This document shows, in pieces, positions 13,791 to 25,834 of a stretch of 64,000 bases of DNA; position 1 is the first letter of the stretch, and every line of letters starts with the position of its first letter. Both the position numbers and the translations under genes were made by a program. The DNA comes from Neocallimastix lanati (nom. inval.). Lineage: Eukaryota; Neocallimastigomycota; Neocallimastigomycetes; Neocallimastigales; Neocallimastigaceae. The notes below the pieces were generated by a model, which saw only the letters and a list, made by a program, of their open reading frames with translations, did no database searches and was not told the DNA's origin. The DNA is taken from NCBI GenBank assembly GCA_016946835.1, contig JACVTC010000206.1, positions 25,001 through 89,000 on the forward strand. The letters are read 5' to 3'.

Positions 13791-14539
13791 GTTATTTCCC
13801 CAGGGCGATTGGTTGGTTATTAATCCAATTAAACCAAAAAAAAAAAAACATTCATTTTTTGATATCTTGAATTATATGTGCTTTAATCATAGACAAAAAG
13901 AAAAAAAAAACGAATCCATCAAATTTAAATAGGAATTGTTGTTATTTATGTTGTTGTCTTTAATGTCAACGATTTTCTTAACTTAACAATTTGAATTTTC
14001 TTATTTTTTTTTTTTTTGCTTACATATAATGTCTCAAAATTATTTTTATGTATCATAAATAAAGTATTACTTTGTTTCTTCACTCCATATCATTTTCAGA
14101 TGTTAATTTAATTACTCTATTAAAATTTTTTTCGAGTAAATTGAATGGTAAATACCTTTTTTTTTTTTTTTTGGAATTTGAGAGTTGTTGTTATTAATGG
14201 GAAAATAACTCTTCGCTTTCAGTTTTTTGGTTTTTTTTTGGTGTAGAAGTGTTTTATTCCTTTGTTCTTCTTATCCTAGATGAAATTAAAAAAAAAAGAT
14301 TTTAAATATTATTTTTAAAATTATTAAAAAAAAAAAAGAAAATAATTATTTTTTATTTATATGATTTTAAGATGGAATTTATTAGCTAGAGTATTTATTT
14401 ATAGAAAAATTAAAATAATTAATAATAATTATTCTTGTGATTATTTTATTTATCTAATTTTAAATTATTTTTTAACTATGACAGATATTGTAAAAATTTT
14501 TTTTTTCCTCAAATCTGAATATCTTTTTAAACATTTATT

Positions 14540-15679
14540 TTAAAGCTAAAGAATATCCAATTGATTTACTGAAATGATATTTTTAAATCGTAAAAATTGA
14601 TAATCCCATGGTTGATCTTCAATATTTAAATAGAGAAATATCAAATCTGAAAAGTTAGTAACCTATGCAACAGTATTAAAAAAAAAATTAAAAGATTTAA
14701 CTGAAGAAGATAAAGAAAAAAAATTAAAGAATGAGCTTGAAGATAACGATAATGATGAAAATAATAGGAATGAAGAAGAATTTTTTTATAAGTAAAGGTA
14801 TTAACAGAAGCAGATGAATTAATAAAAAAAAAAATAGAAATTCAGGTATAAAAAATAATGAAGATTTGTTAAAGACGATCCCTTTAGGATACCTCAAAAT
14901 TTATAACAACGATCCTTGCCAAAAAAGTTCTGAATATAAATATGATTAAATTTCTAATACAATTATGATAAATTTCTTAACATTATAATATCTTTGATAA
15001 TGGAAGATAACAAAGAAGAAGTAAATAAAAAAAAGAAAAATATCATTGGTGTTTTAAACCTTTAGGGATGAAGAAAAAAAAATAAGAGATATGGGATATA
15101 AGGATATATACGGGAATAATAGTTAATCAAAATGTAATTGATTTAACCAAAATAAATAACTATAAACAAAAGGTGCTTATAACACATATACTAAATATAT
15201 ATTTTATTGAACTAAAAAAACAAAAAATTTTGAAACTTTGAAATAAAAAAAAATAAAAAAAAAAAAAAAAAGAAAATAAATCTATAATTACTTTTTTTTT
15301 TTTTTTTTTAATTAATCCAAATTAATAATATTTTTAAAATTAAAAAAAAAAATTCTTTATTTGTTCAAAACAAGAAATGATTTAGTATCTTTTGGAAAGA
15401 AATAAAAACTTATTGTCATTAAGTGTGAAGTCGAAGAATAAAAAAAAAAACGGGAAGAATATATTACATAGATTAGAATATAGAGAGGAAAAAAATCAAG
15501 GAAAAAATAAAAAAAAAAAAAAAAAAAAAAAAGGATATTAAAATTGAAGATTCATTAAGTCATTCAATAAAATGGTATAAAAAAAAATAGGAAAATTCAA
15601 AAAAAAAAAATAAATAAATAAATAAATAAATAAATATTTTGGTTTAATCCAAAAGAAGAAAGTAAAACTTTATTACTGA

Positions 15680-15710
<31 letters not shown>

Positions 15711-15800
15711 AATCAAAAATCGTAAATGTCAATAAATTAGCCTCTGAATTAAATTCTGATAAATACAAAATTAAATGAAATTTGTGATTCGTTGAAATAG
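14540..15800 (+). pseudogene. Decayed gene remnant, unknown family
   Basis: Short stretches of protein-like sequence occur in shifting plus-strand frames. There is a Glu/Lys-rich segment (LTEEDKEKKLKNELEDN) near 14,700-14,750, then VLTEADELIKKK near 14,800, a segment reading IIVNQNVIDLTKINNYKQKV near 15,115-15,175, and DSLSHSIKWYKKK near 15,550. Frameshifts often sit at poly-A runs. Spacing and style suggest one broken host gene. I recognise no family. Confidence 0.3.
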
Positions 15801-16232
15801 CAGCGACATCGAAAGTTATAAAATAAAAGAATAAAAAAAAATGAAGAAAAAATAAAATTGAAATACAGAATTAATACTTAATAATAATGATTATTTATTT
15901 ATTTATTTATTATTATTCCTAAAAAAAATATATATATATAAATTATTATTGTTATTGTTGTTATAATTGAATAATTTTTTTTTCTTTATTAATAAATGTA
16001 AAAAATAAATAAAGAATAGTTATGTTTAATAAAAAAAAATAAAAATAAATTGAGTTTAACAATATATTTTAAACCATTAATTTATTTAAATATGTATTAT
16101 TTCATTCAAATAAGGAAAGGTCTATTTTTTTTTAAAAATGTATTTTTAAATAATAATATAAAAGTTTAATGTAACCTCATTGAAATATATATAAAAAAAA
16201 ATAATTAAATAAAATAAAATAGTAATATGTTT

Positions 16233-16384
16233 TTTTAATTTATTTTATTTTAATGTGTCTTTATTTTTATTTTATTAAAGATACATATAGAAAGTAAATG
16301 AAAATTTTATGTATTTATATTTAATAGTTTCTTATTCTTTAATTTTATTGGATAATTCTAATAACTTATAATTGCTTATTAACA
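16233..16384 (-). repeat. 3' LTR of copia element 1
   Basis: It starts (minus strand) TGTTAATAAGCAATTATAA and pairs with 22,171-22,322. I count six substitutions and two one-base indels between the two. At all six substitutions this copy has G or C where the other has A or T. Confidence 0.92.
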
Positions 16385-16398
16385 TTTCCCCTCAAATC
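16385..16398 (-). other. Polypurine tract of element 1
   Basis: On the minus strand AGATTTGAGGGGAA directly abuts the LTR start TGTTAATAAG. This is the plus-strand primer position. The same TTTGAGGGG core precedes the 3' LTR of element 4. Confidence 0.85.
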
Positions 16399-16399
16399 T

Positions 16400-19300
16400 A
16401 ACATCTTCATTAATCGATGTTCGATTTGTAAAATTATTATATTAAGGGGTAAACTCTGTAAGTAAACTTTCTTTAAATTTACTCAATTTAGTCCCATTAA
16501 GGTATTTTGTGAATCCATCGGCTAGGTTTCTTTCAGACTTTAACATATTCTAGCTTGACTTTTATTCTCCTTTATTAGACTTCTTATGTGGTGATATTTT
16601 ATATCGATATGCTTCGATTTTGGATTGATAGATTGATTTTGGCAATTATAGATTGCTGCTTTGTTGTCCACATCAATGGAAATAAATTGGTTATTGATGG
16701 CCTAATTCGTTCATTACATTCATGTACCACAATCCATATTTGGCACAATCACTAATGCTATAATATTCAGCTTCGGCTGTGGAGGTGTGCCTCATAATGC
16801 TGAAGTTTTGAATGCCAGCTTGTAGGTGAATTTCCAAGCATTATCAAAAAAAAAAAAAAACATGATGTTGATTTCCTGATTATTTGTATCACCACCGTAA
16901 TCAGCATCTGCGTACGCCTTTATATTGCTTTCGCCTGAAGTTCTTTTTATTTCGTAGTTCTTAGTTCCCTTAAGGTACTTGAGAATCTTTTTCCACATTC
17001 ATCCAATCTTCAAGTGTAAGGATTCTTATTTTTTCTTGCAGCTCTATTTACTGAAAACAAGATATCAGGCCTTGTGCAGATCGCCAGATAGAGAAGGTTA
17101 CCTATGGCGCTTCTGTAAAGTGTTTCATCAAATTTAATAGCTTTCTATTCATGACTTTCAATTGGCATTAAATTCTTAGTTGGTTTGCATTTTATTCTAA
17201 TTTGAATTTCTTTAGTAATTCATTTATATATATCCTAATTGATGCATTACATAGCCGTTGTTACCCTTCTCAAACTTAATTCCAATAATGAAATCTAATT
17301 CTCCAATATCTTTAATACTAAAATTAGTTTTAATTTGCTCTTTTTACTCTGAGTACTTCATTTTTCCTTACCTATTAATAATTAATGTCATCGACATATA
17401 CTGCTATGATACCTGTGATTTCGTTATAACTGGTCTTTCTAATGTAGATGCATTGGTTCATTCACTAGTGAGTCGATTGAAGTTTATACCGAGTAGAACA
17501 TTATTTAATTTCTCATTCCAGGCTCTTCCTGCTTGCTTTAACCCGTATATGGCTTTGTTTAGTTTCCAAAAAGGTATTGTTATATGAGGAATAACCCTTT
17601 GGTGCTTTCATGTATAATTCTTCTTTTATTTCAGCATTGAGGTATGCGGCGTCAATGTCTTATTTGGACAATTTTGAACCTTTTACGAATTGCAAATTGA
17701 TATTATTATTCTCAAAGAGTCTAACTTCAGTGTCGGAGAGAAGGTGAAAATATAGTCAATACCATTATCGCTGAGTGAAACCACGAGCAACTAATCGTGT
17801 TTTCCTTTTTAATGATATTCTCATTTGGGTTCTTTTTATATTTAAAAACCCATTTACTTGAGATGATATTAGCTCCTTTTAGGAATGCTTTTTATTATCT
17901 TAAAAAATGTTTTAGCTTTTTCATGTTTTGTAATTCCTTATTTACAGCTTCTAGTCATTTATCTTTGTCTATTAGGTTGAATATATCTTCGAAATCCTTT
18001 GGTTCTCTAAGATTTCTTTCTGGGGATAGAACTTTAAGCTTTATAATAGGAATAACTGACTTTATTCTTTTATTGGGAGTGTATAAATGATCACGTGTCC
18101 TTTTGTTGCTTGATTTAAGGTACTGTCTGTTTATATGGATTTGAATCATGTAATACATTGATTTATTTCTTTATCTGATTGATGATGAGGATTGATAGGA
18201 GAAACTACAGGTTCAGTATTGATATGGGTGTTTTGTGGAGAAACTTTATTTTGATTATTATTTATTATTTTGTTTTTTTTGTCATGATTATGGATGGAGG
18301 ATGATGAAGGAGTTTGAGATTGATGAAGTCGATTACTAGTATTAACGGGTGAGGACATTTTGATATTATTATATATGTTGTAATAATTGTTCTTTTTTTT
18401 ATACTTTCGGTGTATCTACCTATTTTATAATTTGGAATGAAGTTTGAATATTCCTTTGGAATAAAGGTAGTTGAGGTGGAGTTGGCTTGATTATTTTTAA
18501 AAGAAAATATAACTGATCGGGAGAGTATTATTTATTTTGTTGGTGGAGAGGCTTAGAATCTTCTAAGAAGATAATGAGGGGTGATAGCCAAGAAATATGC
18601 CAAGGTAAAGCGTTATTTGTCAAATTTACTCCGGAATGACTTGGGTACGTAATTTAAAAAACTCTACATCCAAAAAACCTTGAAGTGTGCATAATCTATT
18701 TTGGATTTAAAATAAAATTCGCGTAGGGAATTTTATTTTGAATACCTAAATGAGGGATCTTATTATGGATGTAATTAGCAGTTTCGACGGCGTATTCCCA
18801 GAAATGGTGACTTAATTTGGCGTCGTTTTAATAGAGCCTTTGCAGAGTTTTATTAGCGTGCCCGTTGAACCTTTCGGCACGTTCCATTCTGTTGAGGGTT
18901 ATATGGGATTGTGAATTGATGAATAATCCCATGACTGGCACAGAAAGATTTGGAATATAGAATTTGAAAATTCTGTACCGTTGTCAGTTCTGATGTACTT
19001 TATATAGATTTATTATGTATATTGTTGATTTCAATAAACCAATTATGAAAAATGGTATAGGTGTCATGTTTGTTTGAAAGAAAAAAGACCCACCCGTAAC
19101 GCGAGAAGTCATCAAGTATTGGAGAGTATGTACCCGGTTACTGTGTAGTGACTCTTCCATTGGACCTATATAAGATCCATATGAATTAATTCAAAAAATA
19201 CCTTTTGATTTATTCGTTGAATGTTTGTGCGGGAAATCTTTTAGTTTCGAATGTGAACAGATTTGACATTTAGACGGAATATTAATTTTTGGATAATTTA

Positions 19301-19960
19301 TTAAGTATCTTGCTTATTTTAAAGTGACCAAGTAAGCCTGTGCCATAGGTTAATCTTTTCAGCTTTTGATAGTGTGGATAGGTGCATATGAGATGTAGGT
19401 GTATGCTTTCGAACATTGAGGTATTATATGCTATTTGAAAACCATATTTGGAAAATGTTGTGTTTATCCGATGGAATATTGGTAATTTTATTTCCATGCT
19501 GATCAAATAAAGAGGCAAAAAACTTTATTGTAATGGTTGAGGAAGACAACTTTTATAATTATGCTTAATAAGTTCACTTAACGATATGATATTTTTTTGT
19601 AATGTTTTGGTACGTAGAATACTTTATTGAATTTAATTTCATTATTATTAACATATCCAGTGAAAGAAATCATATTTAGTGGATGTCACGATTTTACCAT
19701 TAGGTAAAGATATGTTTTCATTGCATTCATTAATATATTTTAAGAGATTGATGGAGTATGTTACATGTAGTGAAGCCCCTGAGTCAACTATCCAATTAGA
19801 TATTGTTAATGAATTAACGTTTTCAAAGTGATCGTTTTGAGGGAAATTAAGTATTATCTTCTATTGAGATGCAATCAATAAAGAGAGGTATCTTCAGTGT
19901 TATAATCTTTAGATAAAGTATTGGCAAGCATAACTGTTAGTGGATTCCATAGAATTTAGC
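16400..19960 (-). pseudogene. Copia pol of element 1: PR-INT-RT-RNH remnants
   Basis: Read on the minus strand. The protease motif WIVDSGASLHVT is at about 19,760-19,800. The integrase has FELIHMDLIGPMEESL at about 19,150-19,185, RTDNGTEF at about 18,975 and a PYNPQQNG-like segment at about 18,890. An Asn/Ser-rich linker lies at about 18,120-18,360, then the RT start LREPKDFEDIFNLIDKDK at about 17,970. The catalytic YVDD is near 17,391-17,402. RNase H has YLKGTKNYEIK and AYADADYGGD at about 16,890-16,970 and a TAEAEYYS-type motif near 16,765. The order PR-INT-RT-RNH is diagnostic of Ty1/copia. There are many frameshifts and stops, so no polyprotein can be made. Confidence 0.9.
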
Positions 19961-19999
19961 TGATTGTTAACGTTTTTTATATTTGAATGAATCTTTGAG

Positions 20000-20977
20000 T
20001 GGACCTTTCTTTGAGTTTATATACTTTGTCCTCCTTGGTTTTATATGTTTATTATATTTATTATTTTTATATCTGTTATATATTTTGAACACTCATTGAT
20101 GTAATGTCCAAATCTACCACACATGTAACATTTTCCGCTTTTTGCTTTGTATTTAACTGATGATTGTACTTTTCTGTTGTTAGATTTTAGTGTATTGCTC
20201 TGTCAGAAAGATGTGTTTTTGTGAATTCTCAATTTTAGTGTGCTCTTTCATATTTGAGAATTTTATATCTGGTATGACGTCCTTTACGTAATTAGATAGT
20301 CTCCCCCCAATTATCTATATATTGAAACACATTTATAAATCTTAAATTTTCAGGGAGTGCTCTGTTAAGGATGCCAGCTTTTATACTGTCCTCAATGTCG
20401 TGATCAATGCTTTCATATTCCTCTATGGTATTTTGTAAGGTAGCCATAAAAATATTTATATCCTGGTCCTCATTAAACTTTAAGATAGCTTATTTAATCC
20501 TTTAATTCTTGCTTTCTTTTCTCCAAACTACTAGTGAAAGATTTTTTCTAATGTGTTCCAAATTTGATAAGCTGTCTTCCCTTGGCCTTCAACAATTCTT
20601 TATGTTCTCTCACCTAATGTGTTTAATAAGATCCATTTTACTATGATGTCATTCTTTATGTCTAATAGGTTAGTTTCTTTGTCATATACTAGAGTATTAT
20701 CAAATTTGTCATCGATATAATCGTTATATATCGTCCCTAATATGTCTTTACTTAAGTTTCTTAACCTTCTCTTGAATGACATAATTTTCGAGGTTATTAA
20801 TAGTTAAAAGAGATACAGCATATTATTTTTCCAACTAACGTAGTTATCCGAAGTTAATTCAACAATTCTATTAAAACTTTCGGAGTAATTGAAATTGATT
20901 CCCTTATTATTGATGTCATTGTTTTCATTAATGACGATTTGCTGATTTAATCTTGTTTGTCTATTGACACGATTCAT
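20000..20977 (-). pseudogene. Copia gag of element 1, broken
   Basis: It probably starts at the ATG at 20,975-20,977 (MNRVNRQTRLNQQ...). LTSDNYVSWKNNMLYLF follows, the usual N-terminal copia gag motif of the L..(D/N)Y..W type. A 60-residue open piece is at 20,600-20,782. Near the end is a CCHC zinc knuckle, CYMCGRFGHYINEC, at about 20,090-20,135. Stops and frameshifts interrupt it. Gag would form the capsid, and the knuckle binds element RNA. Confidence 0.85.
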
Positions 20978-21852
20978 ATTAATTTATTAGGCTATATTAT
21001 GTTGGTTGATTAGTGATGTAAATTTGATGAATAAGATGTTCTATTTATGTGGTTTTTAAAAAAAAAGTTATGTGAATAAATTATGTATTTATCAATTGTG
21101 TTGATTCGAAATTAAAATTATAAAATATTAATTCTATTTAATTCCATTTAGTGTTGTACCAATAGTTATCAATACGGAAAGTAGTTATTATTTATTATTA
21201 TTGATGTAATAAATATTTATTGGTGTATCCAATTAAGTGTTATAGCAATAATTGTTATTGTGATGAGAGGTGAACATGTATGATTATTAAAGTGAAAAAT
21301 ATTGATTGATATACTGCTAAAATTTTAATTTGAGCTTAAGGATAGATTTCTAAAAGAGTAATTATTATAATTGGTGCGATTAATTTGATGTTGAGCTGAT
21401 AGTTGTTATGTACGCTGATTGGTATTTTATTTTGAGGAGATTTATTGAAAGGTTTCCTTCCTTTTTTGTAAAATAATTTCTAAATAATTATTTATTCTGA
21501 TTTGTATGAATGGTTTGAAAAAAGTTGTTCCGATTGGTATACAAAGTGTTATTGTTTTAATAAGGGGTGATTAATATGGTTGGTGTATTAATGTTATTGA
21601 GGTTTGATTTAATTTAATAAGTTGTATTAAATTTTGCCAGTTATACTTAGTCATTGTTTGATTAGGAGGAGTTTATATTATTTTTATGTACTTGCTATAT
21701 TTGATTAATAATTGTTTAATTAGTGTTTATTAAATTATTTTGTTGGTTAATAAAGACATAATTCATTAATGTTAGATTTAATATTATATTTCAAATTATT
21801 TTTTTTTTTTTTTTTAAATATATATAATTTTTATTATATTTAATTTTAACAT

Positions 21853-22031
21853 GCTGACCATATTCAGCTTAATCTTTTATTTTTATTTAAAAAATCTTGA
21901 ACGTGCTGACCATATTCAGTCTAATAATTTTTTTTTTTTTTTTTTTTATAAAATCTTGAACACGCTGACCATATTCAGCCTATTTTTTTTTATTTTATTT
22001 TAATATTTTAAAGGTGCTGACCATATTCAGC
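21853..22031 (-). repeat. Four hairpin repeats in the element 1 leader
   Basis: Copies at 21,853-21,868, 21,905-21,920, 21,964-21,979 and 22,016-22,031 are spaced 52-59 bases apart. On the element strand each reads GCTGAATATGGTCAGC: a perfect 5-bp stem GCTGA/TCAGC around a 6-base loop. One copy has a terminal mismatch. The spacers are A/T-rich and not conserved. They lie between the PBS and the gag start, where packaging, dimerisation or translation signals are found in LTR elements. The function is unknown. Confidence 0.85.
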
Positions 22032-22156
22032 TTACTTTTATTTTATTTTTTTAATATCCTTTTTATTTTTTAATGTCTTTTTTTTTTTTTTTTTTTATTT
22101 TTTAACTGTAAAGTAATCGGTTTTTATTGTTTTATTTGTAATTCACTCATGTAGAG

Positions 22157-22171
22157 TGAGACTCTTAATCT
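22157..22171 (-). other. Primer binding site, tRNA-Lys(CUU) anticodon arm type
   Basis: On the minus strand AGATTAAGAGTCTCA follows the 5' LTR. Its complement TGAGACTCTTAATCT matches the anticodon arm of eukaryotic tRNA-Lys(CUU), not a tRNA 3' end. Complementarity continues on the plus strand as GTAGAG upstream, like the D-stem end of the tRNA. The same motif follows five other copia-type starts in the window. Confidence 0.8.
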
Positions 22172-22322
22172 TTTAATTTATTTTATTTTAATATATCTTT
22201 ATTTTTTATTTTATTAAAAATACATATAGAAAATAAATGAAAATTTTATGTATTTATATTTATAGTTTCTTATTCTTTAATTTTATTAGATAATTCTAAT
22301 AATTTATAATTGCTTATTAACA
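22171..22322 (-). repeat. 5' LTR of copia element 1
   Basis: It pairs with 16,233-16,384 and starts (minus strand) TGTTAATAAGCAATTATAA. It contains TATAAATACAT, a probable TATA box. It is followed outward by the target duplicate TGTTT. Confidence 0.92.
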
Positions 22323-22327
22323 TGTTT

Positions 22328-22733
22328 TATAAAAAATGGATATATATTAATAATAATAGAAAAAAAATTATATATATATATATAAAAATTAGAAAGTTAA
22401 GAAAGAAAAAAAAAATGTTGAAATTTTTTTTTTTTTTTAAATGATGATATATTAAAATTAACGAATATTAAATATAAAATAAGGATATGAATTAAGAATA
22501 GTAATTCTATCTAGAAATACTAAAAAAATATATTATCAAAGAAAAAAAAAAGAAATAGATTATTCTTTTAATGTTTCAAATAAAAAAAAAAGTTTTATCG
22601 TTTGTTCCTCCCTCCATGAATTTTATTATCTTTCAATTGAATATAAAAGAGGAGGAGGATGATATCATTTTTTCTTTTTTTAAAAATAATTAATAATAAA
22701 AAAAAATATATAAAAAACATAAAAAAAAATAAA

Positions 22734-22771
<38 letters not shown>

Positions 22772-22893
22772 AAGATGTTTCATATTTCTTTTTTATAGAT
22801 AAATTGTTTTTGTCCATGAATGTCCTAAAGCTTAAATCAATAGCTCTATTAAGATAAATTATTTTTTTTTCTTATAATGATTATCTTAAGATC

Positions 22894-22924
<31 letters not shown>

Positions 22925-23782
22925 ATTATTATTATTAGATAATTATTCAAAGTTAATAAAAAAATAATTATTATAAATTAATAATTATAAAAGATAATAA
23001 AAAAAAATATATAATTATTCTAAAGGTAATAATTAAAAGTAAATAAAATAATTATAATAATAATTATTAAGCTAATATTAATCTATTAATAAAAGGGTTA
23101 CACAAGAAAATTATTTAATCTAAAAAATTTTTTTTTTATTTTTTATTTTTTTAAATCTAAAAAAATTAGATGTAAATGAATGAAAGAAAGAAAGAAAAAA
23201 ATAACTATATTAAACACAGGAATTATCGTTAAACTAACCTAAAATAAAAAAAAAAGAGAGAGAAAACATTTTTTTTTGGAAAATCTTGTTTTTTTTTTTC
23301 TTTTTTTTAAAAAAAAAGAAGGAAATATTTAAAAGGTTTTTTTTTTTTATAAAACTGTGATAATTAATAATAAAATTATCCTATGTATTAAAAAAAATAA
23401 AAAAAATTTTTTTATATTAAATAAAAACAATCTTTTATAAAATAAATTCATTTTTTAATAATTGAATAATAAAAATAATGAAATTATAAATAATAGATAA
23501 TAAATAATAAATAATTAAAATTATTTATTATAAAAATTATTAATCATTTTATATATATAAGAGAAAAAATAAAATATAAAAAGTAAAATATAAATAGTTA
23601 AAGAGATTGTCAAGTGATTATATTACTATAAAATTGACCAATTATTATTTATCCTTAAAAATGTAAAATGAATGATATAAAAATGAATTAAAAATATACC
23701 TTTATATTTTAATAAAATTATAAATAACAAAAACTTATTTTCTAAATAAAATATTATTCTTTTTTATATTTTAGTGTTTAAT
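22328..23782. other. AT-rich spacer and probable start of a copia LTR
   Basis: It is mostly homopolymers, (TTA)n at about 22,895-22,930 and poly-T at 22,741-22,770. Since a primer binding site starts at 23,783, the last few hundred bases should be the 5' LTR of element 2. Without a 3' LTR copy its start cannot be fixed. Confidence 0.45.
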
Positions 23783-23797
23783 AGATTAAGAGTCTCA
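23783..23797 (+). other. Primer binding site of copia element 2
   Basis: AGATTAAGAGTCTCA, identical to the PBS of the other copia elements here. It marks the start of a plus-strand element whose internal part is chimeric. Confidence 0.75.
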
Positions 23798-24084
23798 GAT
23801 TTAGTCGATTGAGATTTTAAATTGGAAGTTAAGTATTAAATATTAAAACATATATTATAATTCTTATATATTATTTTCTTCATAAAATAGAATAAAACTA
23901 ACATATTTAAACATTTAAATAAATTACAATACATAAATAATTCATAAATAAAACAAGATAAAATAATTAAACAAAATTTCCATGAATAAGCATTATTTCT
24001 ATCTCAGTGGATTGAAACCCACTCATATTATATTGATATTTATATAAAAATTTATCCTTATTTTCATAAAATAAAATTTTTCAT

Positions 24085-24325
24085 GCTGAAACTAGTCAGA
24101 GGAAATAGGTAGATAGAATCATTAAATTTTTATTTACTGAAATTGTCAGCAGTAACAAATTACCACACTGAAATAAAATAGTAAATCTGAATTAATAATG
24201 TCGCAACAAAAATAATATAAAAGAATACCATGCTGAAATAGTCAGCAGTAATATGATAATATATTAAGAAATATCAAATAAATAAATAAATAAATAATTA
24301 AAAGAACCATGCTGAAATTGTCAGT
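24085..24325 (+). repeat. Four hairpin repeats in the element 2 leader
   Basis: Copies at 24,085-24,099, 24,137-24,150, 24,232-24,246 and 24,311-24,325 read GCTGAAACTAGTCAG, CTGAAATTGTCAGC, GCTGAAATAGTCAGC and GCTGAAATTGTCAGT. The stem is again GCTGA/TCAGC with a short A/T loop ending in G, in the same orientation and position (after the PBS) as in element 1. A fifth, decayed copy starts near 24,167. Flanks such as CCAT before and AGTAA after are partly shared. Confidence 0.8.
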
Positions 24326-24528
24326 GGTAAAGGAAGAAAACGTATGTAAAGAGAAACAAGATAAAATAAATTTTTTATCAAGAATAACAAAAGATGAATA
24401 GTCAAAAACAAAAAAAAAAAAAAAAATTATTTAATAAAAAATATATATTAATATATGATTCATTAAATTGGATAACATAACAATTAGTAGTTATACTGTG
24501 ATAGATACTAAAAAAAGGTAATTTTCAA

Positions 24529-25830
24529 ATGAGCAACACCTCATCCGATCCATCAAAGGGAGATGGAATAAAAACAAATATTTTTAAATGTATTATGGGC
24601 GATGGACGTTTATGTGTGAAAGGCAAAGGTTAGTATTATATTAATCCTTTCGATAGTTCCAAAATCCTTCATTGAGTCAAATGATAATGGTGGTATTATT
24701 GGTACAAGTGTACCACATCAAGGAAGTGCCAGTAGTCCAACGCATAATGCATCATATTAACCATAAAGTTTTTTTGTACATTTGTAATAATGATGGTTGT
24801 ACTAAAGAAGGTAACGCCATTAAAGGTTATTTCTTGAATAAACACAGGAACTTCAGCTAAAACTTTAATAATAGAGTGTAATGGCAGCAAAATGCGTAGA
24901 ATATGAACAATATTGATACCTATAGTTGGTGTCTGCACAGTGAAAGTTATAAATAGTCACTGTATTTCTGACTGTTGATATGGGATGTAAATGGGGCTGG
25001 TGAAATTAAAATTAAAATTCTTTCTACTCCAATCTACTAAAACTATGAGATCGAGTAATCCCAGGAACAGGAGCCAATGAAATATCGTAAAATTTAACAA
25101 GAAAGGAAGCGTTTTTTTTTTTTCTTCTTGATTCCATTACTTATGATGCAATCTGGGGTATTACGGAAACTACAGCTGGCATCTACCTTTATTTCTTTGA
25201 CCCGAATAATGATAGAATGGATCCTTCAATCCAATCTCTGGAACTCTTCCCAATGTCTCGGGCCTATCAATGTGTATATAAAGGAAACAGATAATGAACT
25301 GAAAGTTGGTACCCAGGTACATGAACAACATTGCAAAACAAGTGAAAGAAAGGTTTCGCAAAGATTCCTTGAGCGAGTAGCATCGTTCAATGTAGTGAAT
25401 GGCATCGTGAAGGTTGTACAATCATTACTTTTTTCTTTGAAATCTTGTGACCCTAAAGACGAAGGAAAAACCGGAGCCTGCAATAAGATTTATTTTGTTG
25501 AAGGAAATCTTGCCTCTTCCAACTGCTACATCCATATTCTACATTTCCTTTTTTAAGATTTATGATATTAATACTTACTATGGTAAAGGAAAATCGCATT
25601 ATTACCGTTGTCACTCTTAAAATTAAACTTCCACTTCAGCAATTGCCATCGATTCATATCCAAAAGACACTAATAAATACATTATTAAGGTTTATAATGA
25701 ATACAATCTTTATGATATTGATCAAAGTGTTCCTAATAATATTGCCATTAGTATAAATGGAGATGATTATAATATCAATTTATATGATACTTTATATGAT
25801 GGTTATACCTATTATGTTATTGAAAATAAT
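24529..25830 (+). pseudogene. Scaffoldin-like cysteine-rich host gene fragment
   Basis: An ATG at 24,529 opens MSNTSSDPSKGDGIKTN, followed by FKCIMGDGRLCVKGKG, a stop, then in the same frame YYINPFDSSK. Farther on, in shifted frames, come CNNDGC, IKGYFLN, NTGTSAKTLI and ECNGSKC (about 24,780-24,900). Near 25,560-25,830 is TNKYIIKVYNEYNLYDIDQS with more Tyr/Asn/Asp-rich sequence. The pattern of paired cysteines around Gly-Tyr-(Tyr/Phe)-(Ile/Leu)-Asn resembles repeats of anaerobic-fungal scaffoldins, secreted cellulosome proteins. That match is from memory of the family and uncertain. Base use is less AT-rich than the neighbours. It sits between a copia PBS/leader and copia integrase, where gag and protease should be. 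It is non-functional. Confidence 0.45.
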
Positions 25831-25834
25831 TTTC

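Larger units (their letters stand above)
9936..14539. other. AT-rich spacer, repeats, no clear gene
   Basis: This stretch holds the minisatellites listed separately, poly-T runs (10,439-10,477, 12,610-12,636, 13,088-13,115) and ATTTT-type repeats near 12,020-12,100. A short GC-richer patch near 12,545-12,600 and an island at 13,360-13,600 are the only parts with ordinary base mix. Confidence 0.6.
16233..22322 (-). mobile_element. Complete but decayed Ty1/copia element (element 1)
   Basis: A full minus-strand element of about 6.1 kb. It has 152-bp LTRs at both ends flanked by the 5-bp direct repeat TGTTT (16,228-16,232 and 22,323-22,327). There is a primer binding site inside the right LTR, a polypurine tract inside the left LTR, and between them gag then protease, integrase, RT and RNase H in copia order. 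Stops and frameshifts throughout, some at homopolymer runs such as the 14-A run at 16,847-16,860, make it inactive. The leader of about 1.2 kb between PBS and gag is unusually long and carries four hairpins. Confidence 0.93.

Noticed and set aside
21853-22031. Regularly spaced short repeats, CRISPR-like at first sight
   Set aside because: The repeats are 16-base hairpins with low-complexity spacers inside a eukaryotic retrotransposon leader.
22151-22171. tRNA-Lys-like piece on the plus strand (GTAGAG then TGAGACTCTTAATCT); also 34,335-34,357
   Set aside because: No cloverleaf can be built around it. It is the complement of a retrotransposon primer binding site.
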